From: Phoenix dactylifera | Taxonomy: Eukaryota > Streptophyta > Magnoliopsida > Arecales > Arecaceae | NCBI RefSeq assembly: GCF_009389715.1 | Contig: NC_052401.1 | Span: 3,259,530-3,323,529 of the forward strand | DNA length: 64,000 bases | Reading direction: 5' to 3' | Part shown: piece after piece, positions 12,841-26,400 of the stretch | Position numbering within the stretch: the stretch's first letter is position 1 | Layout of the letters: every line of letters starts with the position of its first letter | Notes under the pieces: model-generated | What the model was told of the DNA's origin: nothing | Databases searched by the model: none | The model's input: the letters and a program-made list of their open reading frames with translations, nothing else | Made by a program: the position numbers and the translations under genes

Positions 12841-14069
12841 AAAAATCCTCCCCCTTCTTCCCCAACTTTCTATTAGTTTAAATATTTAAATTAGTTTACA
12901 TCTGATACCCCTTTTGACCATATTTCCAAAAAAAACCTATTTAACCATATTTTTAAAAGCATCCTATCTCCAAGAAAGCCTTCATCTTTGACAATATGCA
13001 TTATTCATGTTAAACTCCTATTTTGGATAATCTAAACTAGAGCTCAGCCCAAGCTTATTTTGGAGAGCATTGAGTGCTTAAAGCCAAGCTGTTTGTGGCA
13101 TAATGCCCAAGAGGCTTGCCTAGTTAATACAGATCTTAACTATCTATAACAATGATCTAAAACCATAGGAACAGTCAAGCTTAGGAAAAGCACTCACGGG
13201 CATCTGTTTTTTTGTCAAGAACATAATACAGATCTCAATTTATCATCGAGTTTTCGACTTTTCTCGACCTTGCTAAATCACTATACTTCTTTATTAACTC
13301 GATGAATCAGAGGAGTTCCTTTTTTTCTTTTTTTTGCTGAAAAGGAGTTCCTTTTTTTCTCAAAATACGTAAATAAATATTAAAAACAAAGTGTTATTTG
13401 CGCAAGTTTCAAGGACATGATTGATTCACTCCAAGCTATATGTTAAACCTCTCTCACATCCATTTGAGACCCCTTCCTCTACATTCAAGCTAGAAGTATC
13501 ACCGTCAGGGAACTGCTCTTCCAGACAGCAAAGCTCGTCCGGTGCAGTCACAACCATCATCAATTCGTCTTACCAGTTCAACAAGCCATTAAAATGGCGG
13601 AGCCAATCGGCATGGCTCACCCAGGGAGTTACCTGAATAAAAATATTAATTATATATACACAATCAGATAATGGTGCCCTCGTTCTTAAGCATGTAATTG
13701 TGGGCAAGCTCTGATAGCATTTACACTGGCCTTGGCCAGGTTAAATGACTGAGTAGACCCTGTTTTTGATTGAACTCATGCGAGATCATCAAAGCATGGA
13801 TGAATAAGCCTTTAAAGGGTTTCAGCTGTTCTTGATTTGTAGCATCTTTAAGACCTTAACTCTGTTGAATACATGCTGCACGCTTATGTTTACTTGTTAA
13901 TTAACCCTTAATGACTGGAAGCTTGCAAATTATAGAAATACGCTAAGAAATTAGGGAATGACTCTTAGGGACGAGTAAATTCCACATTCCAGAGTATAAA
14001 AATTACAACACTTCAACCGCTGATGGCTACAATTTTTCTCAGGTGTGTTTCACAAAAAACATGTTTTGC

Positions 14070-14340
14070 AACAATGGATTTTCACCGTACTGAGCTTGCA
14101 GCAGCACAAGGTTCCTTCTCTCTTTCCATCATTATGGAGCTTCAATCCCCCCAAATATTTGCGGCAGGTCAGCTGGATGGTTATGCTCAAGGTCCATTGC
14201 AGCAATAGCATCCTCGAAGATAATTTTCACTTTAACGAGCTTGCAGTAACACATAGTTCCATTTCTCTTTCCATCATTATGCAGCTTCAATCCCCCCCAA
14301 ACATTTGGGGCAAGGCCGGACGATTATGTTTATGGTACAT
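14070..14340 (+). repeat. Tandem duplication of about 140 bp
   Basis: Shared blocks in order: TTTTCACCGTACTGAGCTTGC against TTTTCACTTTAACGAGCTTGC, CTCTTTCCATCATTATG, and AGCTTCAATCCCCCC. It lies just 3' of the SDN5-like stop codon, so it may be part of its 3' UTR or flank. Confidence 0.8.
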
Positions 14341-14452
14341 GAAGCTTTAACAATTCCTGGCAAGAAAGTAACAGTATCAGTGATGCCTTTTGTTATATGA
14401 GTAGAACACAATGAATGGACACTGGTGAAAGCAAGCTACCATATCTACATAA

Positions 14453-17400
14453 TCAATGTTTTACGCTAACAAAACATAGGGCAACTTCAGCTTGGGCTTG
14501 GAGCTCTTCCAAGGCTTGTACAAGTTTCTGCCTGCTGATTGATGGTTCAAAGCCTTCCTCAAGCATTTTCCTCAACCTTCAGACATTATTTATGAAGCAC
14601 CAAGAAAGGAACACTTGTCAGAATAATTAACATAACTCAAAATAGAGCAAATGAATCATAGCAAGAAATAAAACAACCACTTTGAGAATTAAAAGCATGA
14701 CAAGCACGACTCAAACAGATGGGAAGGGGATGATGCATATACAGGATCATTTCAACGAACCATGTTCTTGTACTTAGAAGAACAGCATGGCATGGCCATC
14801 CAAAAATTTCGTACAGGTTGGATATATTAATACGTTGACAGACAGGTGAAACTTAAGAAAAGTATAGCACGGCATGACATTTTACAGTAATATGTCAGGT
14901 GCACTGCATATAGCAGGGTGTTGGAAATAGCTATGACATGAAGTTTGGGATGCCCTAATCTACAAAATACATATGCCGGTAGTTGGCAAGAACTCAGTGA
15001 CGAGTGTCCCCAGATTGTATGCTAGTAAGTTGAGACCTCCATTAAATACTGTCTACAACTAGAGTTTAGCCTGAATCTGAGGCCCTCTCTTCCAAGAGCA
15101 TCTTTAGCTTACTGGAATTGTTTGAACCACTGAAAACATTTCCAAATTTAATGCCACACGTAAAGATCATACGTCTCATTCATCTGCCCCTGTCACAACC
15201 AATGTTATGACCAATGCAGTCAACTCACAGATAGAATGGTTATTAGTTTTCCTCGTCTTCAGAAAATTACAATTGCATAAACACTCTAGTGGCACATACC
15301 AGTTCATCCATGTAGATCCCTTAGATATCTCTCTCCCTCTCTATCCTAAGAAAAATCAATGTTAAAGAGGAAAAATGGAAAGCCTTTGTTAAGTCTTCTG
15401 TAAACTAATTCTCACTGCATCTCCACGTATAACCTCGCCAAACTTGAGCTCCAACTACTTGGTACTGGTTTTACAAAATTCCAGCCTTTAGCTTCTAGAA
15501 ACTTCCACTGGTCTAATTTGAGCTTTAATCCCACCTTACTTTCATATATCAACTCTATTATATAATAAAAACAGCAAATGTGACCTTTTAGATATTAACA
15601 GGCCATGCATATGTAACAGGCGAATAAAGACAAGGGCTTACAGCTGAGTTCTACAACGCTACTACCACTAGATATTCCAACTTCATATGCCTTTCTTAAC
15701 ATTGTCAATATACATATCAATACAGCTGATATCACAAGGTCCAGGTCCAACAATTAGGTATAGTTTTACCAACAACATATCTGGATGCAATTCAATCTAG
15801 AACACAGAACACAGACCCAACTTGATAATTTACACGGTACAAAGCTAGACCTTTTGAATAATGTCTGAGTCAAAAGTCCAGTCCTGATATGTCAGTGACT
15901 TAGGGACCAACGTCTATAATATTGGACTTGACTTGATCAACTTATTCAGCTAAAATATACCAACATACTTGTTCAACAAAATTCCAGTGGCCTAAAACTT
16001 TTTTGAGTCAAATTGTGTGCATGGACCGGCCATTAGTGCCACAAAGAAACAAAAGAAAAGGAGATCACATAGAAGAAGAAGGTAAAATATGATGATGATG
16101 ATGATGATGATGAATAGAAGAAGGTAAAATAAGATGATGATGATGATACTCACCCTTGAACCATGGCAGTATCTCCATGACCAGAAGAAACTATAAGCAT
16201 AGCATTATCAGGTAATGCTTGGTAGAGTTTTCTGATTTTAATATCTATGCCAGTTAGAATATCCTTCAATTCAGAACTTATTCTACCGTGCTTTGTTTCT
16301 TTCCTGGATGATTTCTTCTTACATGTCAGTAATGATAACACCTCTGCAACTTGAGATTTCAACTTCTCTGCATCTTGTGCTTGAGCCTTCAAATAAGAAA
16401 TCAACCCTGAAAATCGGGTCCAGATAAAGTTCACTTTTTCATTCTTTACCTACAATAACAGATCACTTTTTCATTCTTTACCTACAATAACAGATAAATT
16501 ATATACAAAGCAACTGATGAGACATCCAACTATCACTGAAGCAAATTATTCAGAGAGTTATATTATCAACCTCTTTTATAGCCCTGGAAAGAGCTTCATC
16601 ATCTGAAAAAATTGGAATTGTATTGCATGAATCATCAGAATATCTCTTGAGGATGGATATATCATCAATGAGAGAGCAGGTTTTGCCACTTTGATGCAAA
16701 ACTGAGACCAGCTTGCTTCGCATAAATTTTGGAGGTGAGCCAAATTCTGGTCCTGGTGCAGCAGAAGTTTTTTGAAGTCAAGTACTAATAAAATTGTCTC
16801 GTACTTTTAAAGCAAAACAAGAGAAGATGTCCAAATTGCATTCAAGATTTATAAGAAAAGGGTATTCCATTTACAAAAGAACAGAAGCTTTCTATACCCA
16901 CATAAGAATAAGCATATCAGGCAGCATATATAAGAACAGTTGCTGCAATAATGATTTCTTATTTTCAACTTTGTTTTAGTTGTGAGGATGGTCAACCTTA
17001 ATATGTTTCAGATGTTAGAACATGTAAAAGCTAATGATGCATTTACATGACCAGTGAATGGTAGAACATTTCCATTGATAGGTGGCTTCAATGTCGTACA
17101 ATCATTTTTCCTTCGATAAAAAAGAGATTCCATATGTTTCTTGAAATGTTGAAACCTATGCTCATTTATACTGGGGCTATATCTTGACCCCCATCAAAGA
17201 TTATCTCAAATAACAGTGCTTGAACAGGTCATTCAAAGGATATATGACAAGCCGACAATGGAATGCATTTGCACCAAAACATGGGCCACTTTGAAGTTAA
17301 ATCAGACACAAATTCTACACTATTATCTTGCATAAAAACATTAAAAGATCATTAAGGTTGTTTGGAACAGGTAATGGGGGCAAAAAATTGGGAGTTCAGT

Positions 17401-20400
17401 CCCTTGATCAATGTACTGGGAACAACATTAAATGCAAGGTTCCACGTAACAATTAGTAGTCACAAGCATTGAATATCTATGCCATTACTTGTCCTGAAGA
17501 TGTAACAAAGGATCCTCTTCTGTAGTGGAATTTGAAACGTGATCATTACTTTATGCTATCCCATGAAGTTCTCAAAATATACCCCTTAATCTCGAGCAGT
17601 CCATGTAACATTGTCTATATTTAAGGCAACAGAAATCGGAGATTAACAATTATTATTAACAAAAATAAGGATAATTTAGTTAGGGTTAAAGTTGGGTTCA
17701 ATTATGTGCTCTGGCTGCCAAAGAGGTGGAAATGTGATACTTACATATGAAAAATAAAAAAGCTTTACAAAGTTCCAACCGATTCTAGGCATCTCATAAT
17801 TATTTAAGCAATGCTACCAATCTAAGACATCAAACTACTTGTAGTCAATGTTTTTACCACACGCAAAAGATAAAATTATATGAAAATAACAAATAAGTGA
17901 AAACCTCTCATCTACTCTAAGCATTGTCAACCTTCTCATGTGCTGAGTTCAAAAGGTAAGCTGTGACAGACTTGCCTAGGCCCTTCCTGGTAAATCATAT
18001 GCCACTTATTGCATATTACTCTTACACATGCAAACAACTGCTGCATACTTAATGAAGACACAGACACTACTTAAATAGTATATGAGAAAATGTACTACAA
18101 CTCTTCATTTGTATAATATGATGTATGGCCACTAACAAGCAGATTTCTTGTTCAAGGAAATTGCAAAATTGAAACATATACAACTTCAGAAGAAGCTGAG
18201 ATACAATAACTTTGACAAAATCTCCAACAGAGTCTTTTTACATTTGTGCAGCTATTACATAATCCTGCAATATCCCTATATGGGTAGGGACATACATTGA
18301 AGAATTTGAATCAATTAATTCCAGGAGGCGGAGAAAGATAGGAGGAATCATAAACACAAGCCAGTTGACACTGAAGTCTCAAAAATTTATATACTGCCAA
18401 TCACCTTTAATGTGGTAACCCACAAAAATGTACATGACTAGAGACCCCCGACTCATTGATTACAAAAGGGCCCAACATCGCCCTCTCATAAAATAAATAA
18501 ATAAATAATTCAAATCATATCTGTGTCAACTTATGGTGTATCCCATGGAAATCACAACCAAGAATCAAGAAAACAGTCAAATAATTGGGTAATGGACGAC
18601 ACAAACATCAGAATATAGTGCAAACTTAGGGCCCAACCTCACCCCCTCCCAAATAAATTAAATAAATAAATAAAATCATAACTATGTCAACCTATGGTGT
18701 GTCCCATGGATATCACAACCAAGAATCTAGAAAACTGACAAAATTGTTGTGTCAATGTAGGACACAAACATCAGAATATAGTGCAAAGTTTACCATGTCT
18801 AATCTTCAGCAGTGCTAGTTCCATAGCAGCTCTTGCATCTTCAATACTGTCATGTCCATTTCCTGACACCTGGATCTGTCGGGATAGAAATTTCCTTGAC
18901 AGGACCCGTAAAGCTGTCTTGTGACCACGGGGGTGCTTGTACAAAACAGCAGTATCAATCACCAAAGCATGAGATATTTTCAATGCTAAAAGGTCATTCT
19001 CCAGGGAATGACCTACAAGAATCGTTTCTTTGCGAACAAGCTCAAGAAATTCTTCCTGAAAACATAAATCAGGACTACCATCAGATAAACCGGTTTAAAA
19101 CTTATAATTATGTTTTTGTCTAGAAGAAGAATACAAGCATGCATGCATACATAATACTTAACTAGACAAGACATACATATAAGAAACAATTTACCATTTA
19201 ATATATAACAGTAAAAGGTCACCTCCAAAATATTAAACAAGAACAAAAGACAAACTCTTGTACCTGAATATCCTTGAGTGTTGTTGTGACACCATTTAGC
19301 ATTTCACAGGTAATTCCACTATACCTGCATATCCCAAAATATTGACTTTTACAAGAAACAGATTGATGTAAGCCATTAGCAACATATGTTATAACTATAA
19401 CTATAAAGATCGCAAGCACAAATTCTCATGGTCTTATTGACCATATTTACCACAAATATTAAACCATATGTAAAAGGCAGCCACAAACTATAAGGTTTTC
19501 CATGTGGCATGGGATCAAAAGCACATAGACTCAGATGTCCCTTTATAAAGGCATGAGCAGCCCCTAAATTTTACATAATTAATAGGGATAACCTCAGATT
19601 GAAAGGTGGTAAATACAATGCTGTAATATCTAATAATTCCTAAATATCATTTTTATCTATTAATTCAATCATTAAAATAACAATCCATAAGTTGAAAATG
19701 CATCAATCTTCTAGTCCTGTCACTTTCAAACGCATTGTTCAGACCATGGTCTGCCGTACCAGTCCGTACCGGCCGGTACGAGCCGGTACATACCGGTTCG
19801 GCCTGGGACCGGTACCGGATCAGTGTGGAATCCGGTACCGGTAGCTTATCATTGGAGAACCAGTATAAAACCGGTACGGACTGGTATGGGACCGGTACGT
19901 ACCGGTCCAGACCGCCATCGGTACGCCGACCAGTACCGGTACGACGGACCTTGGTTCAGATTATATGATTAAAAGTCATTAAGATTAAAAAAATATATGG
20001 AGTATATAGTTTGCCCTCATAAATCCTATGACATACAGGATTCTTCCTCTTTTTTTTCAACGAAATGACAACAAACACTATGTAGCTTGCCCTCATAAAT
20101 CCTATGATATGAACGGTCCACATGCATAATTTATTACAAATTGATATTCAAAGCAAGCAATTAAGCCAGCATGAATAAATATACAGATTAACACAGAAAT
20201 TAAATTTAACTTAGAAAGTGTAAATTCTTCATTTCTAGAGCATGTGAAAGCAACTTTATTGACATAATTCATTGTAATCATGAACTATTCTTCTATCATG
20301 ACAGAATAATTCAGGCAGTTCACAGGTTAGCTAAGGAATATATCTATCGGTAGCTGATATGTTCCATTTATAAACTTCATGATCTCAAAATAAATGTAAT

Positions 20401-23400
20401 ACGCACCTAGTATTATAGTCAAGGATAGCATTGGAAGGCTTAACTAATTTGTCTAGCACAACCTGGAGTGAGAAAAGTATAATCAGATTCAATCAGTAAA
20501 CAGTAAACATTTGGAGAAATTGCTTAAATTCAAAGAATACAGCCAGTCAGAGAAATAACACAAGCAATATACTATGTTAAAGGAGAAAAATACAAGGCCC
20601 AATAATAACACTTGATCATTCACAGACAATTATATTCATCCAGGGTGAAAATCATTTGCTGATGAACAGACATCCAGAGTGGAAGGATCCAGACCATTTA
20701 AAAATAAAGAACACCAAGCATACAATACTTATGAATAAACTGCATTGTTATAAACCAGCAAAAAAGTACCAATATTTTGTACTTCAAAACTTTCTTATAG
20801 TGCTGGTGCCCTTAGGTTATATGCTATCATTCATCCATCATAATTCTACTTGCTACCAGTCACCAGCTAATTCAATTTTTTTTTTTGTTTACTTTCTTCA
20901 TAATCCATGAAGTTGGGTATAACTGCGGCTAGAAGACATGCCTATTTTTAACAGCTTGGAGAATCAACACATATACTTTGGAAGAAAAAGATCAGTGGGA
21001 ATCTGACCTTAAGGAAAATGTTTGATATCCACATCATATTCATTTAACATAGTCATAAATATGCATGAGTTGATAATGTGCATGAGGATTTCATATATTA
21101 TAGTAGAAATCTTTGATTCCATGTGCTGGCTTGCAAACATTGAGCACCGACCACACTTAAAAGATTCATATATTTTCCATTTATATAAAAGATCAAATGG
21201 CTCAATAAAAGGACAGCAACCTGGATGGTCACTCTCTGGTATATTAGAATTTCGTTTTCTCATTATTTCAGACGATTAAAATAATTCTCATAGAAGATGA
21301 GTTATTCTATAGCAAAGGGCTACTGCAATTAGAGGGCAGCCTTGGTGCAACAGTAAAGTAGCTCCATTGTGACTTGGGTATCATAGGTTTGAAATACAGA
21401 AACAACTTCTCCATATGCAGGGGCAAGTCCATATACATTTGACCCTCCCCAAATACTACAATGGTGGAAGCCTCGTGCATTGGGACGCTCCTTTTAATGA
21501 GTTACTGCTATTAAACCATTCAACTGCATTTACGTCCATAAGTGCATTTGAAGTGCATAGACCCTCTAGACATGTGATTCAAAGAAGAAATTGCAAATTA
21601 GAAGCCAACAGATTGAAAAGGGAATGGTTTGGGTTCTTCTCTTTATTCTCTCAAGGACCATTTTACATTTAGAAGCTAAGCTGATCATGGTGGATAAAAG
21701 CTTCAATGTTAAAGCAATTGTTGGTAAAAACATGGGAGTAACATGGGAGTAAAAAATGGACAGTGCTTAAGAAACCAATGCAACTGGGAGGGGAGGATGA
21801 CCATGAAAAATAAAAGCAATATTATTTTGTAGTTAAAGCAGCCTAGAAACATCCTGATGCCTACATGGAAAGCACCCCAGATGTATCAGAAGAAGATGAA
21901 TTTAGATTGGAATTCTTTCAGAAAGTTGGTACGTACTGGAAGAGGAGATGCATTTGTTTAACTCATCTAGGAGAAATAATGGAGTAACTTTATGACGAGG
22001 AACCATTCTTGTTGAGGACCACGTTGATGAAAATATTGTGATTCAGTGGAACTATTGAGGTAGAGCCATGGAATCAGGCTTTCTTAACCAGTTAATGTAA
22101 AGCGGACAGGAGGAGGGAATCCTTCATGAAAACTCACATCTGCTGATGAAAACTAAGATTTCACCCATTTGAGATGAAGGGTCACATTCTACTCATGCCC
22201 AAGTTCAAGCTGCCAAATTTTCTTCCTAAAAGAGAATCCTTATCTCATTTTTTTCTTCTATGCTGTTATACCCATAGAAAATGACTTAGCCATATTTGAT
22301 TAACAAGCCAACAGGGCCCTTGAAAAAGTAATAAATTAATCTTCTCATAGAAGTTTTGAGCAAATAGTTTCTAGGAAGCATATATAGTATACACGACTAT
22401 AACAGTTTTTAGGATATTTTCTTGATGACATAAAGAAAATGGGATTACCTCTCCTGCAACATCAACCAACGTCACCCTTGTAAGTTCAAGCCCCTCAACG
22501 GTCACACACTGATAAAATTTAGCAAAAAACATCAGGAAACAAAAATGAGGCATCTTAAAAAACTTGCTAGGGCTCAAGCATTCCAAGAATTATATCAAGA
22601 GAGGCCAACAAATAGTGATTTCAACAACGCTCACAAAAATCTCCAATGGTATACACTGCTGAGATGTGGTTCTCAGTTGCATGGTCATTTTTCTGTTTTC
22701 AATGTGAGTTGCAAACATAACATATGCAAAAATATATTCAAGGATATGTTCGGTTCACAAGATTTGGTAAACATGGCATTCCCTCCATTGATATCAATAG
22801 TAAAACAGCAGAATAGTCGGTAGCAATTTTTAAATCTTATCAAATTCAAGCTCCAGAATAATACCTAGTTACCTACACTTGGTGACAAGTATTAATTTAT
22901 GCATAAGATAACCACATTTATAAAGGATTTAAAGAAAACATGAACCCATGTGTTCGAGCCATCTACAATGACAATGCCCACTCCGAAATATTTAAAAATC
23001 TTAAACTCAACCGACTTAGAATAAAACGGTGTTTTCATTTGGTTTTGCACTTCATTATACCAGTGCTTTAACAAATGAATAAACGACTTAGAATATACAG
23101 ATGTCACTTGGTAATATGTAATGACCCGAAATCTAGCCAGTATCCTTAACCTAGCCAATGCAAATCCAAGAACCTGAGGGGCTTGTCATAATGCATAAAA
23201 CATCAATTTATGATTGCTAAACCTACTCTGATGGCTGTCAAATTCAATTCCACATATTTTGTGGGTGTTTTTTTTTTGTTGTTGTTTTGTGGGGGGGTGA
23301 AAGTTGAAGCCTCCATGCTTATTACATAGTAGCTGCATGCAGCAATAAAATTTTGATGCCTATTAGTGAAGCAATAATTGCTAAACGTATGCTGCTTGAA

Positions 23401-26400
23401 GAGTACTCCATTTTCTATGTTATTTCTTTTTATACACTACTTCCTATTATCCTTTTTCGATTTGGGATTTATATAAAGCTAACCAAACTTCTTCATCCTT
23501 CTTATTTCCAACAACATTGTTAGCAATAGTTTGATATATAAGTCAAAGATGTTAGTTAGTGTCTCAAGGTATGCAGTACTGACCGAACCGACGTACCGGT
23601 ACCGAACCGGTTTAGGAAAAAAAAACGCGTGGACGCATTATACTAAATGCCACTTTGTGGCATTAACAGCCCACGAGAGGCAGCCCGCATGGGCGCGTGG
23701 GCTCGCTGCCCCGCGCGTGCGATTCCCAGCGTGTGGACGCGCAGTTTGCACCGTGTGGAACGCACGCGGGCGCGAATCGGGGACATATTTCTCCACTCGC
23801 GCCCACGCCCCCGCGCGTGAGCACTATTCCCCTGGCCTCTCTCTCTCTTTTTTTTCCTTTTTTTCCTTCTCTTCTTCTTCCCAAGCCGTTCTCTTTTCTT
23901 CCCCTCTCTCCTCCTCTCTTTTTCCCTTCTCCCACGAGCAAGAAAGGTCTTCTTCCCCGCGAGGTGCTTGGGAGAAAGAAAAAGGCCCGGTAGTCTTCTT
24001 CCCCGCAAGAGAGGTCTTCTTTCCCCCTTCGACAGAAAGTCTTCTCCTCTTTCCCTTCTTCTTCCTCTTCTTTCTTCCTCTTTCTTCCTCTTCTTTCCTC
24101 TTCTTCCTCTTCTTCTTCCCCGCGAGTACCGGTGTGAACCGCCTTCCTCTTCTTCCTCTTCTTCTTCCTCTTCTTTCTTCCTCTTCTTTCCTCTTCTTCT
24201 TCTCCGCGAGTACCGGTGCGAACCGGTGCGGTTCCCACCGATATCGGGCTTGTACTGGTGCGAACCGTTCAGTTCCAACCCCTTTGGGTCGGAATCGAAT
24301 TCTATGGTTGTACCGTACCGATGCCGGCCGGCACCGGTACAATACAGGCTGAACCGGTCGGTTCCGAGCGGTTCAGCAGACCTTGGTGTGTCTATCATAT
24401 GCAAGACGATTTAATCTACATTACATATAACTGAACCATTGCCCTTGTCAGCGTAGTATTGCACTTATTCTATCATTTTATCTTTAGGGTTACATTTTAT
24501 CGAATTAATTCAAAGTAGGCTTTGATTCAAATGCTCTGGCTTGATAATTGAGAGTTTATCTGTGGTTGGCACCATATATTTAACTCATGAAAAGGTGTTA
24601 ACCGCACTGATGATATCTGTTCATTGACCGACATTAATAGCTACATCATAGAAAAAATTTATCTCTCTTCATATTTTTAAGAGATTAAGCAATTTTGTTA
24701 ATTGGATTATAACAATATGACCAGCATGGATGATTCTTCTCCCTTATTACCCTTTCATGTTAGTCATAAAGGAGAGAGGATAATTATATTAAATGACATT
24801 CAATTAACAAATTGCACTGCAATTATATGAGACAAAATGCAACTCTAAAGAACGCTATCAGTAGGCATCAGAGATAACTTTCTGAATTCAACACTCAATG
24901 TTTTTATCTGCAGTTTTATCACCTCATGCTCCAAAATCTTAGGAGTTGTAATAATTGTGATATCTCTCCATGAAAGTCAAAAGAGTTTCAGTGCATTGAA
25001 GCCTTACCATCTCACAGTCAAGTGCAAGAATTTCATAGGGAGAACACCCTAAAGGAGCAGGAATAGTGGAGACAAAACCTGCAGCAAAGGGTAAGCATAA
25101 AACTTTCGAACTCAAGAACTGAAACAACAGGGAGGGGGAAAACAAGCTATTATGCAAAGCAGAAAGCCACCTGGTTGACTGAAACAATAGCCATTATCCT
25201 CTAGCTCCTTGTTGGAAAGCTTGTAATATGAAATAGGGAATGGTAGTTCCTTTCGATTTTTCAAAGAAAATGGTTTTTCTAAACCAGAATTACAAATCAT
25301 GAATGATATTAGATTGTATATGAATTTTCAAATCAGCATGAAATGGAGATAAGAGGCAAATACAAATAAGTGAATCTTCTTTTGCACTATTACTGACCTC
25401 GTTTTGAAGATTGATCGAGCATCTGGGAATCCGAATCAATCTCCTCGTGTTTTCTTTTCATTCTGCATGTTAGAAGTGCATCGATTGTGTGCATCTCATC
25501 TGACACACAACTAGCAATAACACATACAAAAACGCATTAACAAGAAATTGCCATAGTAGATGCATGATATAAGTTGAACTATACAGCAAACTTCCTGAAG
25601 CATCAATGCTTTAAGAAACAACATACCGTAATGCTCAATACTTATTGTTTTGCAACAGTGATAACAAAAACTACTATTTCATTACAAACCTCAGAGCTAA
25701 AACTGGCTTAGGAGTACCACAACTTTCCCTTAAACCAGCAAGTGTGCTGCACTCTGACATATACAAGGCTGCATCCAAGCCTGGAACATAGAGCAGGACG
25801 ACTTTTCGTATAAGTGGCTTGTTCTGAGAATCACAAAGACACTAATCAGTGTTGAAATAAACATTCTTGTAAATAGAAAGTGATCTCAGACAGCTGTGTG
25901 CAACTACATAGAGCTGTACAATCTTTGAAATATAAAAAAATTAAGTGTACCATAAGTTTTTCTACAGTGCTATCCTGCATATAAGGAAAAAGTTTAATCC
26001 AGATTAAGGCAAACAGAATAAAAAGCAAAAAAGCAAAATCAAACAGTAGTAAGCTTCTGATTCTAGTTTTGTTTAATACTTAGCCATTTCATGTCATCTT
26101 GACTTTCTAGATTCCTTTTTAGTGTCATTCTCTACATATGAAAAGAATAAAAAAATTTAGCATAAAATTTGAGTCATGGTTGTATTAATGTGCCTAATTA
26201 AGGAAAGATCTCATTGGACTTACAAATGGTAAGTCAAACGGGACATAGGAAGATGTATTAAGAAGATATTCATGCAGTCATGAGGATATTGATAGTGTCG
26301 AAGCAATACTTGAATGTTGCCTCTGCTTTTCATGATTCTAAATATGTTCTACCACCACTACAAACTGTGAAAATTCTTCCATTCCCACAACTTGCTCCTA

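Larger units (their letters stand above)
6890..14452. other. Intergenic region between the MYB and SDN5-like genes
   Basis: About 7.5 kb with no gene I can support. It contains a dispersed repeat (8080-8205), a CA microsatellite, a fold-back element (10203-10455), CT runs, a tRNA-Phe-like fragment followed by tandem repeats (12486-12840), and a roughly 140-bp tandem duplication (about 14070-14340). The ORFs at 8343-8786 and 11714-12019 show no known domain. Confidence 0.6.

Noticed and set aside
23531-24414. Long overlapping ORFs on both strands (up to 273 codons)
   Set aside because: They arise from low stop-codon density in the GTACCGG units and the CTT-rich tract of a repeat element; the products are low complexity with no domain.
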